A stretch of 23,185 nucleotides of DNA from DAIOEK01 sp964648485 (lineage in GTDB: Bacteria > Chloroflexota > Anaerolineae > Anaerolineales > Anaerolineaceae), in contig CAZYOF010000029.1 in assembly GCA_964648485.1 (NCBI GenBank), positions 1-23,185 on the forward strand. Reading direction: 5' to 3'. The translations under genes and the position numbers were made by a program. The notes beneath the pieces are model-generated. The model saw only the letters and a program-made list of their open reading frames with translations, had not been told where the DNA came from and did no database searches. Below, one piece after another: positions 15,336 through 22,105 of the stretch; positions within the stretch are counted from its first letter, which is position 1, and the number at the start of each line of letters is the position of its first letter.

Positions 15336-16492
15336 CAAGAGCCAACTCCATTTGTTTCAAAACCACAGATAATGTCCCGGATTTTTTCTGCTGCATGTCC
15401 GTCACCAAACGGATTGACAGCTTTTGCCATTTCTTTGTATGCCGTGCCATCATCTAATAATCTGCGTGCTTCCGTAATTATTCGATCAGGATCTGTACCG
15501 ACCAGCTTTAATACTCCGCTGGCAACTCCTTCGGGACGTTCGGTTACCTCCCTTAACACAAGTACAGGTTTACCCAATCCAGGTGCCTCTTCCTGAATCC
15601 CCCCTGAATCTGTGAGAATTAGATCTGCATATTTCATTAAGTGTATGAGGGGCAGATAGTTAAGCGGGGGTAACAATGTAATGTTCTGATTCCCTTGCAA
15701 CATCCGGAATACGGGTCCCTGCACATGGGGGTTAAGATGAACTGGATAAACAAAACGAACTTTACCCTGGTAATGATCTGCCAGTTTTGAGATAGCAGTA
15801 CAGATTTGTTCCAGCGGTTGTCCGAAGTTCTCGCGTCTGTGGGCTGTTATCAAAACCATCCGGTTTGGACCAGACTCTCCGATTTGAAGATCTGTTATGA
15901 GCCTAGTCACTTCTTCTGGTTGAGCTTGTTGAATTATCCAATGTAACGCGTCGATCACTGGATTTCCTGTTACGTAGATATCTTTATCAGAAATTCCTTC
16001 GCGCAAAAGGTTTTTACGGCTGTGTTCAGTTGGCGCGAAATGCAGATCAGCAATAACACTCGCCACCCTCCGGTTAATTTCTTCGGGAAAAGGTTGACTT
16101 TTATCACCTGTTCTTAAACCAGCTTCCACATGCCCAACTTTAATTTGTCTATATGCCGCACAGATGGCAGCCGACATCACCGTGGTTGTATCACCCTGTA
16201 CAATAACCCAGTCAGGTTTTAATCTGAGGAGAATTGGATCCAGGGAAGCAATAACCGAGGAGCTTATTTCTGCAAGTGTTTGGTCTGGTTTCATTAAATT
16301 CAGATCTATTTCGGGTCGTAAATCAAATATTTCCAATACCTGGTCGAGCATTTCCCGATGTTGAGCTGTCACACAGGAATAGATTTCCACTCCATGGGTC
16401 TTCCGAAAAGCATTGATTACCGGTGCCAGTTTTACTGCCTCTGGACGCGTTCCATACACTGCAAGAATTCGTAAAGGTTTTTTCTCTTTCAC
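15335..16492 (-). CDS. wecB: UDP-N-acetylglucosamine 2-epimerase (non-hydrolysing)
   Basis: Interconverts UDP-GlcNAc and UDP-ManNAc in the cytoplasm, the first step to UDP-ManNAcA. Family marks are AVYGTRPEAVKLAP near the N-terminus, HVEAGLRTGDKSQPFPEE with catalytic and UDP-contacting residues, ITAHRRENFG, and TDSGGIQEEAPGLGKPVLVL near the C-terminus. The start is set at GTG 16492, which overlaps the wecC stop as GTGA, the same 4-bp overlap style as the rest of the operon (385 aa). A TTG at 16510 would add six residues and overlap wecC by 22 bp. It lies directly downstream of wecC, the enzyme using its product. Confidence 0.95.
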   Translation of the reverse strand: MKEKKPLRILAVYGTRPEAVKLAPVINAFRKTHGVEIYSCVTAQHREMLDQVLEIFDLRPEIDLNLMKPDQTLAEISSSVIASLDPILLRLKPDWVIVQGDTTTVMSAAICAAYRQIKVGHVEAGLRTGDKSQPFPEEINRRVASVIADLHFAPTEHSRKNLLREGISDKDIYVTGNPVIDALHWIIQQAQPEEVTRLITDLQIGESGPNRMVLITAHRRENFGQPLEQICTAISKLADHYQGKVRFVYPVHLNPHVQGPVFRMLQGNQNITLLPPLNYLPLIHLMKYADLILTDSGGIQEEAPGLGKPVLVLREVTERPEGVASGVLKLVGTDPDRIITEARRLLDDGTAYKEMAKAVNPFGDGHAAEKIRDIICGFETNGVGS

Positions 16493-17781
16493 GATGATTT
16501 GTTTTTCCAATCAGCAACACCCAATTCAAAAAATTTCATGGGCATTTTCATCCATTCGGTATTACTCCAGATATTTACAGTATCGAAAACCAAAGGAAAA
16601 GAAGCTTTGCCCTTCCAATCAGCCGGGGATAAATTCTTAAACTGATCATGAGCAACTAATACTACAAGAATATCTACATTCCCAAATAGACTGGAAATAT
16701 CACTAACCAGAGTTAATCCCTCTATCTCTATCTGTCCGGTAAACGGATCATATGCCAGAACGGAAGCTCCTCTTTCTTTAAGCAACTTCACAATCTCAAC
16801 TGCAGGGCTTTCCCTGAAATCGTCTACATTTGGTTTGTAACTCAACCCGAGAGCTGCAACTTTCTTACCTTTCAGACTTTCTGCTTTCTTTTCCATCCAA
16901 TCTACAACAAATTCGGGTTGTGAATCATTAACCTTCCGGGCTGTAAGAACAAGAGGAGTAATGTCTGGTGCAGCTTCAACTAAAAACCAGGGGTCAACAC
17001 TGATACAGTGACCCCCTACACCTGGTCCGGGATTTAAAATTTTAACCCGCGGGTGACGATTCGCAATAGAAATAGCTTCCCATACATCAATACCAAACCT
17101 ATCTGCCAGGCGGGAAAATTCATTAGCAATGGCTATGTTTATGTCACGGTAAGTATTCTCCATCAATTTAACCATCTCGGCAGTGGTTGCATCTGTCTGA
17201 ACGATTTCTCCGCGGACAAATATCTTGTACAGATCACATCCTGCCTGGGCAGAGGTTGAGTTGATACCCCCGATTACCCGGGCATTTTCAACCAGTTCAC
17301 GTAAAATCTGCCCCGGAAGGACCCTCTCTGGCGAGTATGCAAGATAAAAGTCTTGACCTGCTTTAAGACCAGATTTTTCTAGGATAGGCTGAACAAGATC
17401 AATTGTAGTTTTGGGTGGGGATGTTGACTCAAGTACAACCAGATTTCCCTTACGTAACCAGGGAACAATTGATTCCGCTGCTGAGACTACAAAACGCATA
17501 TCAGCTAATTTCCCATTTTTGAATGGAGTAGGTACAGCTATTAAAAATGCTTGCGCTTCAGCAGGTTTATTGGCAAATGCAAGTTTGCCATTTTGCACAG
17601 CTTCATGAAAAAGAGTTCGAAGACCTGGTTCAACAATATGGAGGTCTCCTCTTTGAAGGATATCAAGAATATTCTGATTTACATCTACGCCTAATACATT
17701 GACGCCATGCGCTGCAAAAGTACTCGCTGTCGGAAGACCAATATACCCCAAGCCTATTACACAAATTTTTTCAAACTCCAC
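16489..17781 (-). CDS. wecC: UDP-N-acetyl-D-mannosamine dehydrogenase (nucleotide-sugar dehydrogenase)
   Basis: NAD-dependent four-electron oxidation of UDP-ManNAc to UDP-ManNAcA. The Rossmann glycine motif VIGLGYIGLP is at 8-17, the middle domain has YSPERVLPG (149-157), and the catalytic cysteine lies in GVGGHCISVDPWF (C259). The C-terminal UDP-binding domain follows (LGLSYKPNVDDFRESPA). At 430 aa it has family length. The WecC assignment over other UDP-sugar dehydrogenases rests on the adjacent wecB. The GTG start at 17781 has a strong SD, AAGGAG with a 6-nt gap. It is the first gene of the polysaccharide operon and is divergent from lexA across 176 bp; no clear promoter of its own was found there. 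Confidence 0.92.
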   Translation of the reverse strand: MEFEKICVIGLGYIGLPTASTFAAHGVNVLGVDVNQNILDILQRGDLHIVEPGLRTLFHEAVQNGKLAFANKPAEAQAFLIAVPTPFKNGKLADMRFVVSAAESIVPWLRKGNLVVLESTSPPKTTIDLVQPILEKSGLKAGQDFYLAYSPERVLPGQILRELVENARVIGGINSTSAQAGCDLYKIFVRGEIVQTDATTAEMVKLMENTYRDINIAIANEFSRLADRFGIDVWEAISIANRHPRVKILNPGPGVGGHCISVDPWFLVEAAPDITPLVLTARKVNDSQPEFVVDWMEKKAESLKGKKVAALGLSYKPNVDDFRESPAVEIVKLLKERGASVLAYDPFTGQIEIEGLTLVSDISSLFGNVDILVVLVAHDQFKNLSPADWKGKASFPLVFDTVNIWSNTEWMKMPMKFFELGVADWKNKSS

Positions 17782-17883
17782 AGAAACTCCTTGATAGTAA
17801 AATGCGAATATTTACCCATTTCATCAAGCCTATCATAACAGAATACGATCAATTTTACGCCATATTTTTCATGAACATTAAAC

Positions 17884-17912
17884 TTGACAAAGAACAAATG
17901 TTCATGTATAAA
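17884..17912 (+). promoter_or_regulatory. lexA promoter
   Basis: A perfect -35 TTGACA (17884-17889), a 17-bp spacer and -10 TATAAA (17907-17912). Transcription should start near 17919, giving a leader of about 40 nt that ends in the strong lexA SD GGAGGA. A LexA box lies within the spacer. Confidence 0.88.
17892..17903. promoter_or_regulatory. LexA operator 1 (Gram-positive SOS box)
   Basis: GAACAAATGTTC fits the GAAC-N4-GTTC core of the Bacillus/Gram-positive LexA box exactly. It sits between -35 and -10, so bound LexA would block RNA polymerase. Confidence 0.88.
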
Positions 17913-17920
17913 TATTGTTA

Positions 17921-17932
17921 GAACATATGTAC
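17921..17932. promoter_or_regulatory. LexA operator 2 (one mismatch)
   Basis: GAACATATGTAC matches GAAC-N4-GTTC with one mismatch, and its N4 is the ATAT of the Bacillus consensus. It starts just after the predicted transcription start. Its centre is 29 bp from that of box 1, close to three helical turns, so the two dimers would bind the same face. Confidence 0.7.
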
Positions 17933-17957
17933 GATTGTTCTATTATCGGAGGAAGAT

Positions 17958-18668
17958 ATGGTGAAACGAACACAAGGTTTGGGACCGCGCCATGAGAAGA
18001 TTCTTTCATATATGGAATCATATCAAAAACGGAATGGCTTTCCACCTGCTATCCGCGAAATCTGTGAAGAAACCAAAATATCTTCCACCTCCGTCGTAAA
18101 TTATTATCTAGATCAACTGGAAAAATGGGGGTACATCAAACGTGAGAAGAATATTTCACGCGGTATCACCATGATAAAAAATGTTTTTGGCGAACTTCTT
18201 GAAGAGAAAGTCAAACCTATTATAGACACAATCGATGAAATGTTGAAAGTACCTGTTGTCGGTAGAATTGTAGCAGGTGAACCGGTGCCAGTTCCTGCTT
18301 CGGACTTAAATTATTTTGACTCAGAGTCCGTTATTAGTATCGCCCGCAGTATGCTTCCACCTCGAGAAAAAATGGATAGCCTTTTTGCTCTTGAAGTACA
18401 GGGGGATTCTATGATCGATGCCATGGTAAACGATGGTGATCTGGTCATTATGAAAAAAGTACAAGAAGCCCGTAATGGAGAGATGGTTGCTGTCTGGCTT
18501 CTGGATCGAGATGAGACTACCCTTAAGTATTTTTATAAAGAAGGTAGCCGTATCCGTTTACAACCGGCAAATAAAACGATGAAACCCATCATTATTGACA
18601 ATCCTCGAAATGTACAGGTTCAAGGAAAGGTCCTCATGGTTGTAAGAAGACTACCTGTTGCTGTATAA
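17958..18668 (+). CDS. lexA: LexA repressor
   Basis: SOS-response repressor that cleaves itself when activated RecA filaments form. The winged-helix DNA-binding domain (about 8-70) has the recognition helix near TKISSTSVVNYYLDQL. The cleavage site is A106-G107 in GRIVAGEPV, the nucleophile S151 is in VQGDSMIDAM, and the general-base K190 is in DETTLKYF. At 236 aa it is about 30 longer than E. coli or B. subtilis LexA; the extra length is in the linker (about 72-97) and before the catalytic core (about 118-143). The strong SD GGAGGA is 5 nt from the ATG. Two LexA boxes upstream show autoregulation. No terminator is visible in the 61 bp before the convergent ZIP gene. Confidence 0.96.
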   Translation: MVKRTQGLGPRHEKILSYMESYQKRNGFPPAIREICEETKISSTSVVNYYLDQLEKWGYIKREKNISRGITMIKNVFGELLEEKVKPIIDTIDEMLKVPVVGRIVAGEPVPVPASDLNYFDSESVISIARSMLPPREKMDSLFALEVQGDSMIDAMVNDGDLVIMKKVQEARNGEMVAVWLLDRDETTLKYFYKEGSRIRLQPANKTMKPIIIDNPRNVQVQGKVLMVVRRLPVAV

Positions 18669-18729
18669 CAATAATCTAATTTCAGATACTACTTTTTTTC
18701 AGATTTTTCTACAAAATCTTCACTATGAT

Positions 18730-19542
18730 TTATCCCAATGCTACATCCAACAACATCATAATCGCAAAACCTCCCATCGCGCCTATGGTGGCAATATCAG
18801 TGCTTTCTCCTCGCTGCGATTCTGGGATCAGCTCTTCAACAACTACATAAATCATAGCACCAGCAGCAAAAGCAAGTGCGTACGGCAACATCTCCCGCAT
18901 TGATACAACCGCTGCAGCTCCAATTACAGCCGCTATCGGTTCAACGATAGCTGATGCCTGTCCGAACATAAATGCTTTCCTGCGGCTCAATCCTTCTCCA
19001 CGCAACGGAACAGAAACAGCCATTCCTTCAGGAAAGTTTTGCAATCCAATACCCATAGCCAATGCAATCGCCGAAGAAATGGATGCGGCAGGTAAACCGA
19101 TAGCAACAGCGCCAAATCCAACGCCTACAGCCAAGCCTTCCGGGATATTATGCAGGGTGATCGCCAGAACCAGGAGCACAGATCTTTGCCAGGAAGTTTT
19201 TAATCCTTCTGACTCAGAAGTAGCAAGACCCATGTGTAGATGGGGAAGTATTTTATCGATCAGATACAAAAATGCTCCACCCATGAGAAAACCAACAACT
19301 GGTGGGATCCATGGGATAACACCTAATTCTGTCGATAATTCGATAGCAGGAACAAGTAAACTCCAGCAGGATGCAGCCACCATAACACCAGCAGCAAAAC
19401 CAAGCATACCAGAAAGGAGTTTATGGTTTACCTGTCGGTTAAAAAATACAAAAGCTGACCCTAAGGCAGTTACACCCCAGGTGAATAAGCCTGCCAGTAA
19501 AGCCTGTACAACTGGATTTAGTGATAAGAATGTAGATACCAT
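18730..19542 (-). CDS. ZIP-family metal transporter (GufA/ZupT-like)
   Basis: A 270-aa inner-membrane transporter with about eight hydrophobic helices, predicted to import divalent metals such as zinc, iron or manganese. The two metal-site helices carry HNIPEGLAVG (131-140) and GLQNFPEGMAV (166-176). The second has Gln-Asn where many relatives have His-Asn. A further acidic pair lies in VVVEELIPES (233-242), and a histidine-containing loop (LPHLHMG, 99-105) precedes helix 4. The ATG at 19542 has the SD AAGGGA. It lies downstream of rplL on the same strand but beyond a strong terminator, so it should have its own promoter; none was recognised in 19543-19600. Metal preference cannot be read. 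Confidence 0.92.
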   Translation of the reverse strand: MVSTFLSLNPVVQALLAGLFTWGVTALGSAFVFFNRQVNHKLLSGMLGFAAGVMVAASCWSLLVPAIELSTELGVIPWIPPVVGFLMGGAFLYLIDKILPHLHMGLATSESEGLKTSWQRSVLLVLAITLHNIPEGLAVGVGFGAVAIGLPAASISSAIALAMGIGLQNFPEGMAVSVPLRGEGLSRRKAFMFGQASAIVEPIAAVIGAAAVVSMREMLPYALAFAAGAMIYVVVEELIPESQRGESTDIATIGAMGGFAIMMLLDVALG

Positions 19543-19600
19543 AATGTCCCTTGTATTTTTGCTTGATTATAACCATGGGTATTATGATTAGATAGTATTT

Positions 19601-19640
19601 AATATAAAATCAGCCCGAATAAACGGGCTGATTTTATATT
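19601..19640 (-). terminator. Strong terminator after rplL
   Basis: A perfect 17-bp inverted repeat (19601-19617 with 19624-19640) around a 6-nt loop. The core is CAGCCCG/CGGGCTG and the base is AT-rich, so the 3' arm itself provides the T-rich tail. It starts 12 bp after the rplL stop and closes the ribosomal-protein operon. Confidence 0.9.
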
Positions 19641-19651
19641 TTCGAGTTGGA

Positions 19652-20032
19652 TTAAGCAACGTCGATGACTGCGCCGGCTTCTTCCAGTTTTTTCTTGGCA
19701 TCCATGGCTGCTTCTTTGGCAACTGCGGAAAGAACCTTGGAACCAGCTGTTTCGGCCATTGTTTTAGCTTCGACCAGACCGAGATTGGTGAGCTGGCGGA
19801 TGACTTTAATGACTTCGATTTTCTTAGGACCAGCATCTTTGATGACTACATCAAATTCGGTCTTTTCTTCTACTGGCTCAGCAGCGGCTGCAGCGCCACC
19901 ACCGGCAGCGGCAACTGCTACGGGAGCTGCGGCGGAAACGCCCCACTTTTCTTCGAGCATTTTTACGAGCTCAGCGGCTTCTAACACTGAAAGTTGGCTG
20001 AGTTCATCTACAAGTTTGGTTAAATCTGCCAT
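19652..20032 (-). CDS. rplL: 50S ribosomal protein L7/L12
   Basis: Stalk protein, present as dimers on L10, that recruits and activates translation GTPases. The 126-aa sequence has the N-terminal dimerisation/L10-binding domain (MADLTKLVDELSQLSVLEAA...), an Ala/Gly/Pro hinge (about 44-62) and the C-terminal factor-binding domain with the conserved GPKKIEVIKVIR and GLVEAK segments. The start is the ATG at 20032 with the SD TAGGAG 8 nt upstream. The reading frame is open to 20062, but the added residues are not part of L7/L12. It follows rplJ after a 73-bp gap and is the last gene of the operon. Confidence 0.98.
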   Translation of the reverse strand: MADLTKLVDELSQLSVLEAAELVKMLEEKWGVSAAAPVAVAAAGGGAAAAAEPVEEKTEFDVVIKDAGPKKIEVIKVIRQLTNLGLVEAKTMAETAGSKVLSAVAKEAAMDAKKKLEEAGAVIDVA

Positions 20033-20105
20033 TTCAAATTCTCCTAACGAATGAATAATCAATTATTTAACCGTTCCAGGGAACGGAATTTTCCATACTG
20101 AACCA

Positions 20106-20633
20106 TCAAGCAGCAACTGGCTGCTCTGAATGAGCCTTAATAACTGCAGCCAACCCACGAGCGGGTTCCGCCAATGTTCGGACCAGTTTTCCAGCAGGGG
20201 CCTGGAGAACTCCAAGCAAGGTTGCCCGCATAACCGGGAGAGATGGTAGATCTGCCAGTGCTTTAACCTGTACAGCATCCATAACCTGCTCACCCAAATA
20301 TCCACCTTTGACTTTGAAGACATCATTTCCTTTTGCAAAATCGGAAATTGCCTTTGCTAAAGCCGGTGCATCGCTAAATGCAAAACCGATGGCAGATGAT
20401 CCCTCGAGCAGCTTTTCTTCGAGTTTTATGCCTTTCTTCTCAAATACCGCTCGCATGAGGGTATTCTTTACCACATGTAATTCGCCACCAGCTTCACGAG
20501 TCTTAGCGCGGATAGTGTTGATGCCATTCATATTCAACCCGGTATATTCAACAATAAACATTGCATTGCTTTTCTCAACCCAGGTCTGATACTGTTCCAT
20601 CATTTTGGTTTTATGTTCTTTTGAAAAAGCCAA
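20106..20633 (-). CDS. rplJ: 50S ribosomal protein L10
   Basis: Base of the L7/L12 stalk; binds 23S rRNA and several L12 dimers, and in many bacteria also represses its own mRNA. The 175 aa include the typical AMFIVEYTGLN segment, KTREAGGELHVVKNTLMRA, and a C-terminal helix for L12 dimers. The start is TTG at 20633: it aligns in length with E. coli L10 (33 residues to the conserved Gly/Leu) and has an unusually good SD, AAGGAGGTG, with 9 nt before the TTG. A weak start codon with a very strong SD right after an attenuator fits tight control of this gene. Confidence 0.97.
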   Translation of the reverse strand: MAFSKEHKTKMMEQYQTWVEKSNAMFIVEYTGLNMNGINTIRAKTREAGGELHVVKNTLMRAVFEKKGIKLEEKLLEGSSAIGFAFSDAPALAKAISDFAKGNDVFKVKGGYLGEQVMDAVQVKALADLPSLPVMRATLLGVLQAPAGKLVRTLAEPARGLAAVIKAHSEQPVAA

Positions 20634-20656
20634 TGTATTTCACCTCCTTCCTTCAT

Positions 20657-20698
20657 AAAAATAAAAATCTTTGTCTGGTTTTTTCAACCGGGCAAAGA
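20657..20698 (-). terminator. Attenuator in the rplJ leader
   Basis: Minus-strand stem TCTTTG/CAAAGA plus GGTT/AACC, separated by a 3-by-3 internal loop holding one C-G pair, with a GAAAA loop. It is followed by five T, A and five T (20667-20657). It lies between the L10 leader and the rplJ SD, so it can stop transcription before rplJL. Confidence 0.75.
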
Positions 20699-20806
20699 CT
20701 TTTTTCTGCCTGATCCGGCAGGAACGTTTGTACGTTAGTCTTCACCTCGGCTGGTATGATTAAGCCATTTCAGGCACCCGCTGTCTCTGGTGAACAGTAT
20801 TAGGTT
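20699..20806 (-). promoter_or_regulatory. L10 leader RNA (autoregulatory element for rplJL)
   Basis: The minus strand contains the hallmark blocks of the bacterial ribosomal protein L10 leader: GACAGCGGGTGCC, then GGCTTAAT, then CAGCCGAGGTG and TAACGT, in the right order and spacing. A further hairpin, CTGCC/GGCAG (20706-20721), precedes the attenuator. L10 or the L10-L12 complex is known to bind such leaders by mimicry of its 23S site and repress the operon. Identification is by motif memory, not a covariance search. Confidence 0.8.
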
Positions 20807-20811
20807 GTCGA

Positions 20812-20840
20812 ATTATACCCTAGTCTGCTACATCTGTCAT
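20812..20840 (-). promoter_or_regulatory. rplJL promoter overlapping the end of rplA
   Basis: On the minus strand, ATGACA (20840-20835, 5 of 6 with TTGACA), a 17-bp spacer and a perfect TATAAT (20817-20812). The -35 lies inside the last codons of rplA and the -10 just after its stop. Transcription would start near 20805, at the 5' edge of the L10 leader. Confidence 0.8.
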
Positions 20841-21542
20841 GGATTGAGCAGCTAGCGTATCCACTTTTACACCAGGACCCATAGTTGAGGTCAGGGTAAT
20901 ATGTTTAATATAGGTTCCCTTAGATGCTGATGGCTTTGCTTTCTTTATCGCATTCATCAGAGCAGCCATATTAGCAAAGAGTTGTTCAGAGCTAAATGAT
21001 ACTTTACCAATAGGTGCGTGGATATTGGCAGTCTTATCAAGTCTGAATTCTACACGACCAGCTTTTGCTTCTTCAATGACGCGTGGAAGATCTTCACCGG
21101 GTGCAACAGTTCCAGCTTTCGGATTAGGCATCAGACCACGTGGACCTAACACTCTACCAAGCTTACCAACTTTGCCCATCATATCCGGGGTTGACATGGC
21201 TACATCAAAATCAGTCCACCCGCCGAGAATTTTATTCACCATTTCATCAGAATCGACAATGAAATCTGCACCGGCATCTTTTGCCTTTTGGGCAGCATCT
21301 CCCTGCGCGAAAACCAGAACGCGAACAGTTTTACCCAAACCATGGGGTAGAACAACTACATCACGAACCATCTGATCTGCCTGGCGAGGGTCCAAGCCCA
21401 TACGAAGATGAACTTCAACAGTAGCATCAAACTTGGTGAAAGAGGTTTCCTTTACCAGTTCAACTGCTTCTTGTGGAGAATATGCTTTCTCCTGATCTAC
21501 TTTGGCTTTTGCAGCCAGAAAATTTTTACCGTGTTTTGACAT
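20820..21542 (-). CDS. rplA: 50S ribosomal protein L1
   Basis: Forms the L1 stalk of the ribosome, which helps release deacylated tRNA from the E site. In many bacteria L1 also represses the L11 operon by binding an mRNA site that mimics 23S rRNA. The 240-aa sequence shows the family motifs TKFDATVEVHLRMG near the N-terminus, LGPRGLMPNPKAGTV in the middle, and IGKVSFSSEQLFANM. The ATG at 21542 has the SD AAGGAG with a 6-nt gap. A hairpin resembling an L1-binding site ends one base before that SD. The 3' end hosts the rplJL promoter. Confidence 0.98.
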   Translation of the reverse strand: MSKHGKNFLAAKAKVDQEKAYSPQEAVELVKETSFTKFDATVEVHLRMGLDPRQADQMVRDVVVLPHGLGKTVRVLVFAQGDAAQKAKDAGADFIVDSDEMVNKILGGWTDFDVAMSTPDMMGKVGKLGRVLGPRGLMPNPKAGTVAPGEDLPRVIEEAKAGRVEFRLDKTANIHAPIGKVSFSSEQLFANMAALMNAIKKAKPSASKGTYIKHITLTSTMGPGVKVDTLAAQSMTDVAD

Positions 21543-21554
21543 TTTTACTCCTTG

Positions 21555-21585
21555 GTGGTTCAGTCGGGCTCAATCGCCCTCCCAC
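21555..21585 (-). promoter_or_regulatory. L1-binding-site-like hairpin before rplA
   Basis: On the minus strand, a lower stem GTGG/CCAC, then an asymmetric internal loop (GA on the 5' side, GACTGAA on the 3' side), then an upper stem GGGC/GCCC with loop GATTGA. One base separates it from the rplA SD AAGGAG. Two short helices around an asymmetric loop is the known architecture of L1 mRNA targets. The assignment is inference. Confidence 0.6.
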
Positions 21586-21591
21586 AGGGGT

Positions 21592-22017
21592 TTATTTTTC
21601 GACTGTTATACCCATATTCCGGGCAGTGCCTTCGATTTGCTTCATTGCATTTTCAATATCGTTGGCATTCATGTCTTTAAATTTGATTTCGGCTATTTCA
21701 CGAATTTGTGCCTGAGTTACTTTACCCACTTTTGTTCGATTGGGTTCTGCCGAACCTTTTGCAATACCAGCTGCTTTAGCCAGTAAGATCGATGCAGGTG
21801 AAGATCTCAGTACAAATGTAAAAGAACCATCTGTATAAACTGAAATATCTGCAGGAATAACTTCGCCCGGTTTATTCTGAGTTCGAGCGTTGTATTCTTT
21901 GCAGAATGCCATAATGTTAATACCATGACCTGCCAGTGCAGGGCCGATGGGCGGCGCGGGATTGGCTTTTCCGGCCTCGATATTCAAACGTACAACTGCT
22001 TTTAATTTCTTTGCCAC
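21592..22017 (-). CDS. rplK: 50S ribosomal protein L11
   Basis: Binds the GTPase-associated region of 23S rRNA at the stalk base and is needed for RelA-type stringent signalling and for thiopeptide antibiotic binding. The 141-aa sequence has the conserved proline-rich N-terminal helix region (GKANPAPPIGPALAGHGINI) and the C-terminal RNA-binding segment around GTARNMGITVE. The start is GTG at 22017 with the SD AAAGGAG and a 6-nt gap. It is followed by rplA after 49 bp, the usual pair. A hairpin of the same shape as the one before rplA abuts its SD. Confidence 0.98.
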   Translation of the reverse strand: MAKKLKAVVRLNIEAGKANPAPPIGPALAGHGINIMAFCKEYNARTQNKPGEVIPADISVYTDGSFTFVLRSSPASILLAKAAGIAKGSAEPNRTKVGKVTQAQIREIAEIKFKDMNANDIENAMKQIEGTARNMGITVEK

Positions 22018-22030
22018 TTTTCACTCCTTT

Positions 22031-22067
22031 GTGGTAATAACGGGCGTTTCGAGGTACACCCTTCCAC
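22031..22067 (-). promoter_or_regulatory. L1-binding-site-like hairpin before rplK
   Basis: On the minus strand, a lower stem GTGG/CCAC, an internal loop with AA on the 5' side and GTTATTA (7 nt) on the 3' side, and an upper stem GGGTG/CGCCC with a 10-nt loop. The closing CCAC runs straight into the SD AAAGGAG. Layout and lower stem are the same as in the element before rplA, while loop and upper-stem bases differ. Confidence 0.55.
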
Positions 22068-22105
22068 CTGTTTCAGCTAAAGATAATAGCTGGTATTTCC
22101 TTGAT

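Noticed and set aside
17782..17883. Promoter for the wecC operon
   Set aside because: TATGAT and TAAAAT are present on the minus strand, but no -35 fits at 16-18 bp. The promoter is probably here but could not be placed.
19601..19640. The 17-bp perfect inverted repeat as a mobile-element end
   Set aside because: There is no second copy, transposase or target duplication, and its place 12 bp after rplL fits a terminator.
19665..20054. Open plus-strand frame opposite rplL, Ala/Ser-rich
   Set aside because: It mirrors the Ala-rich L7/L12 hinge in antisense, has no SD and no recognisable family; rplL is certain.
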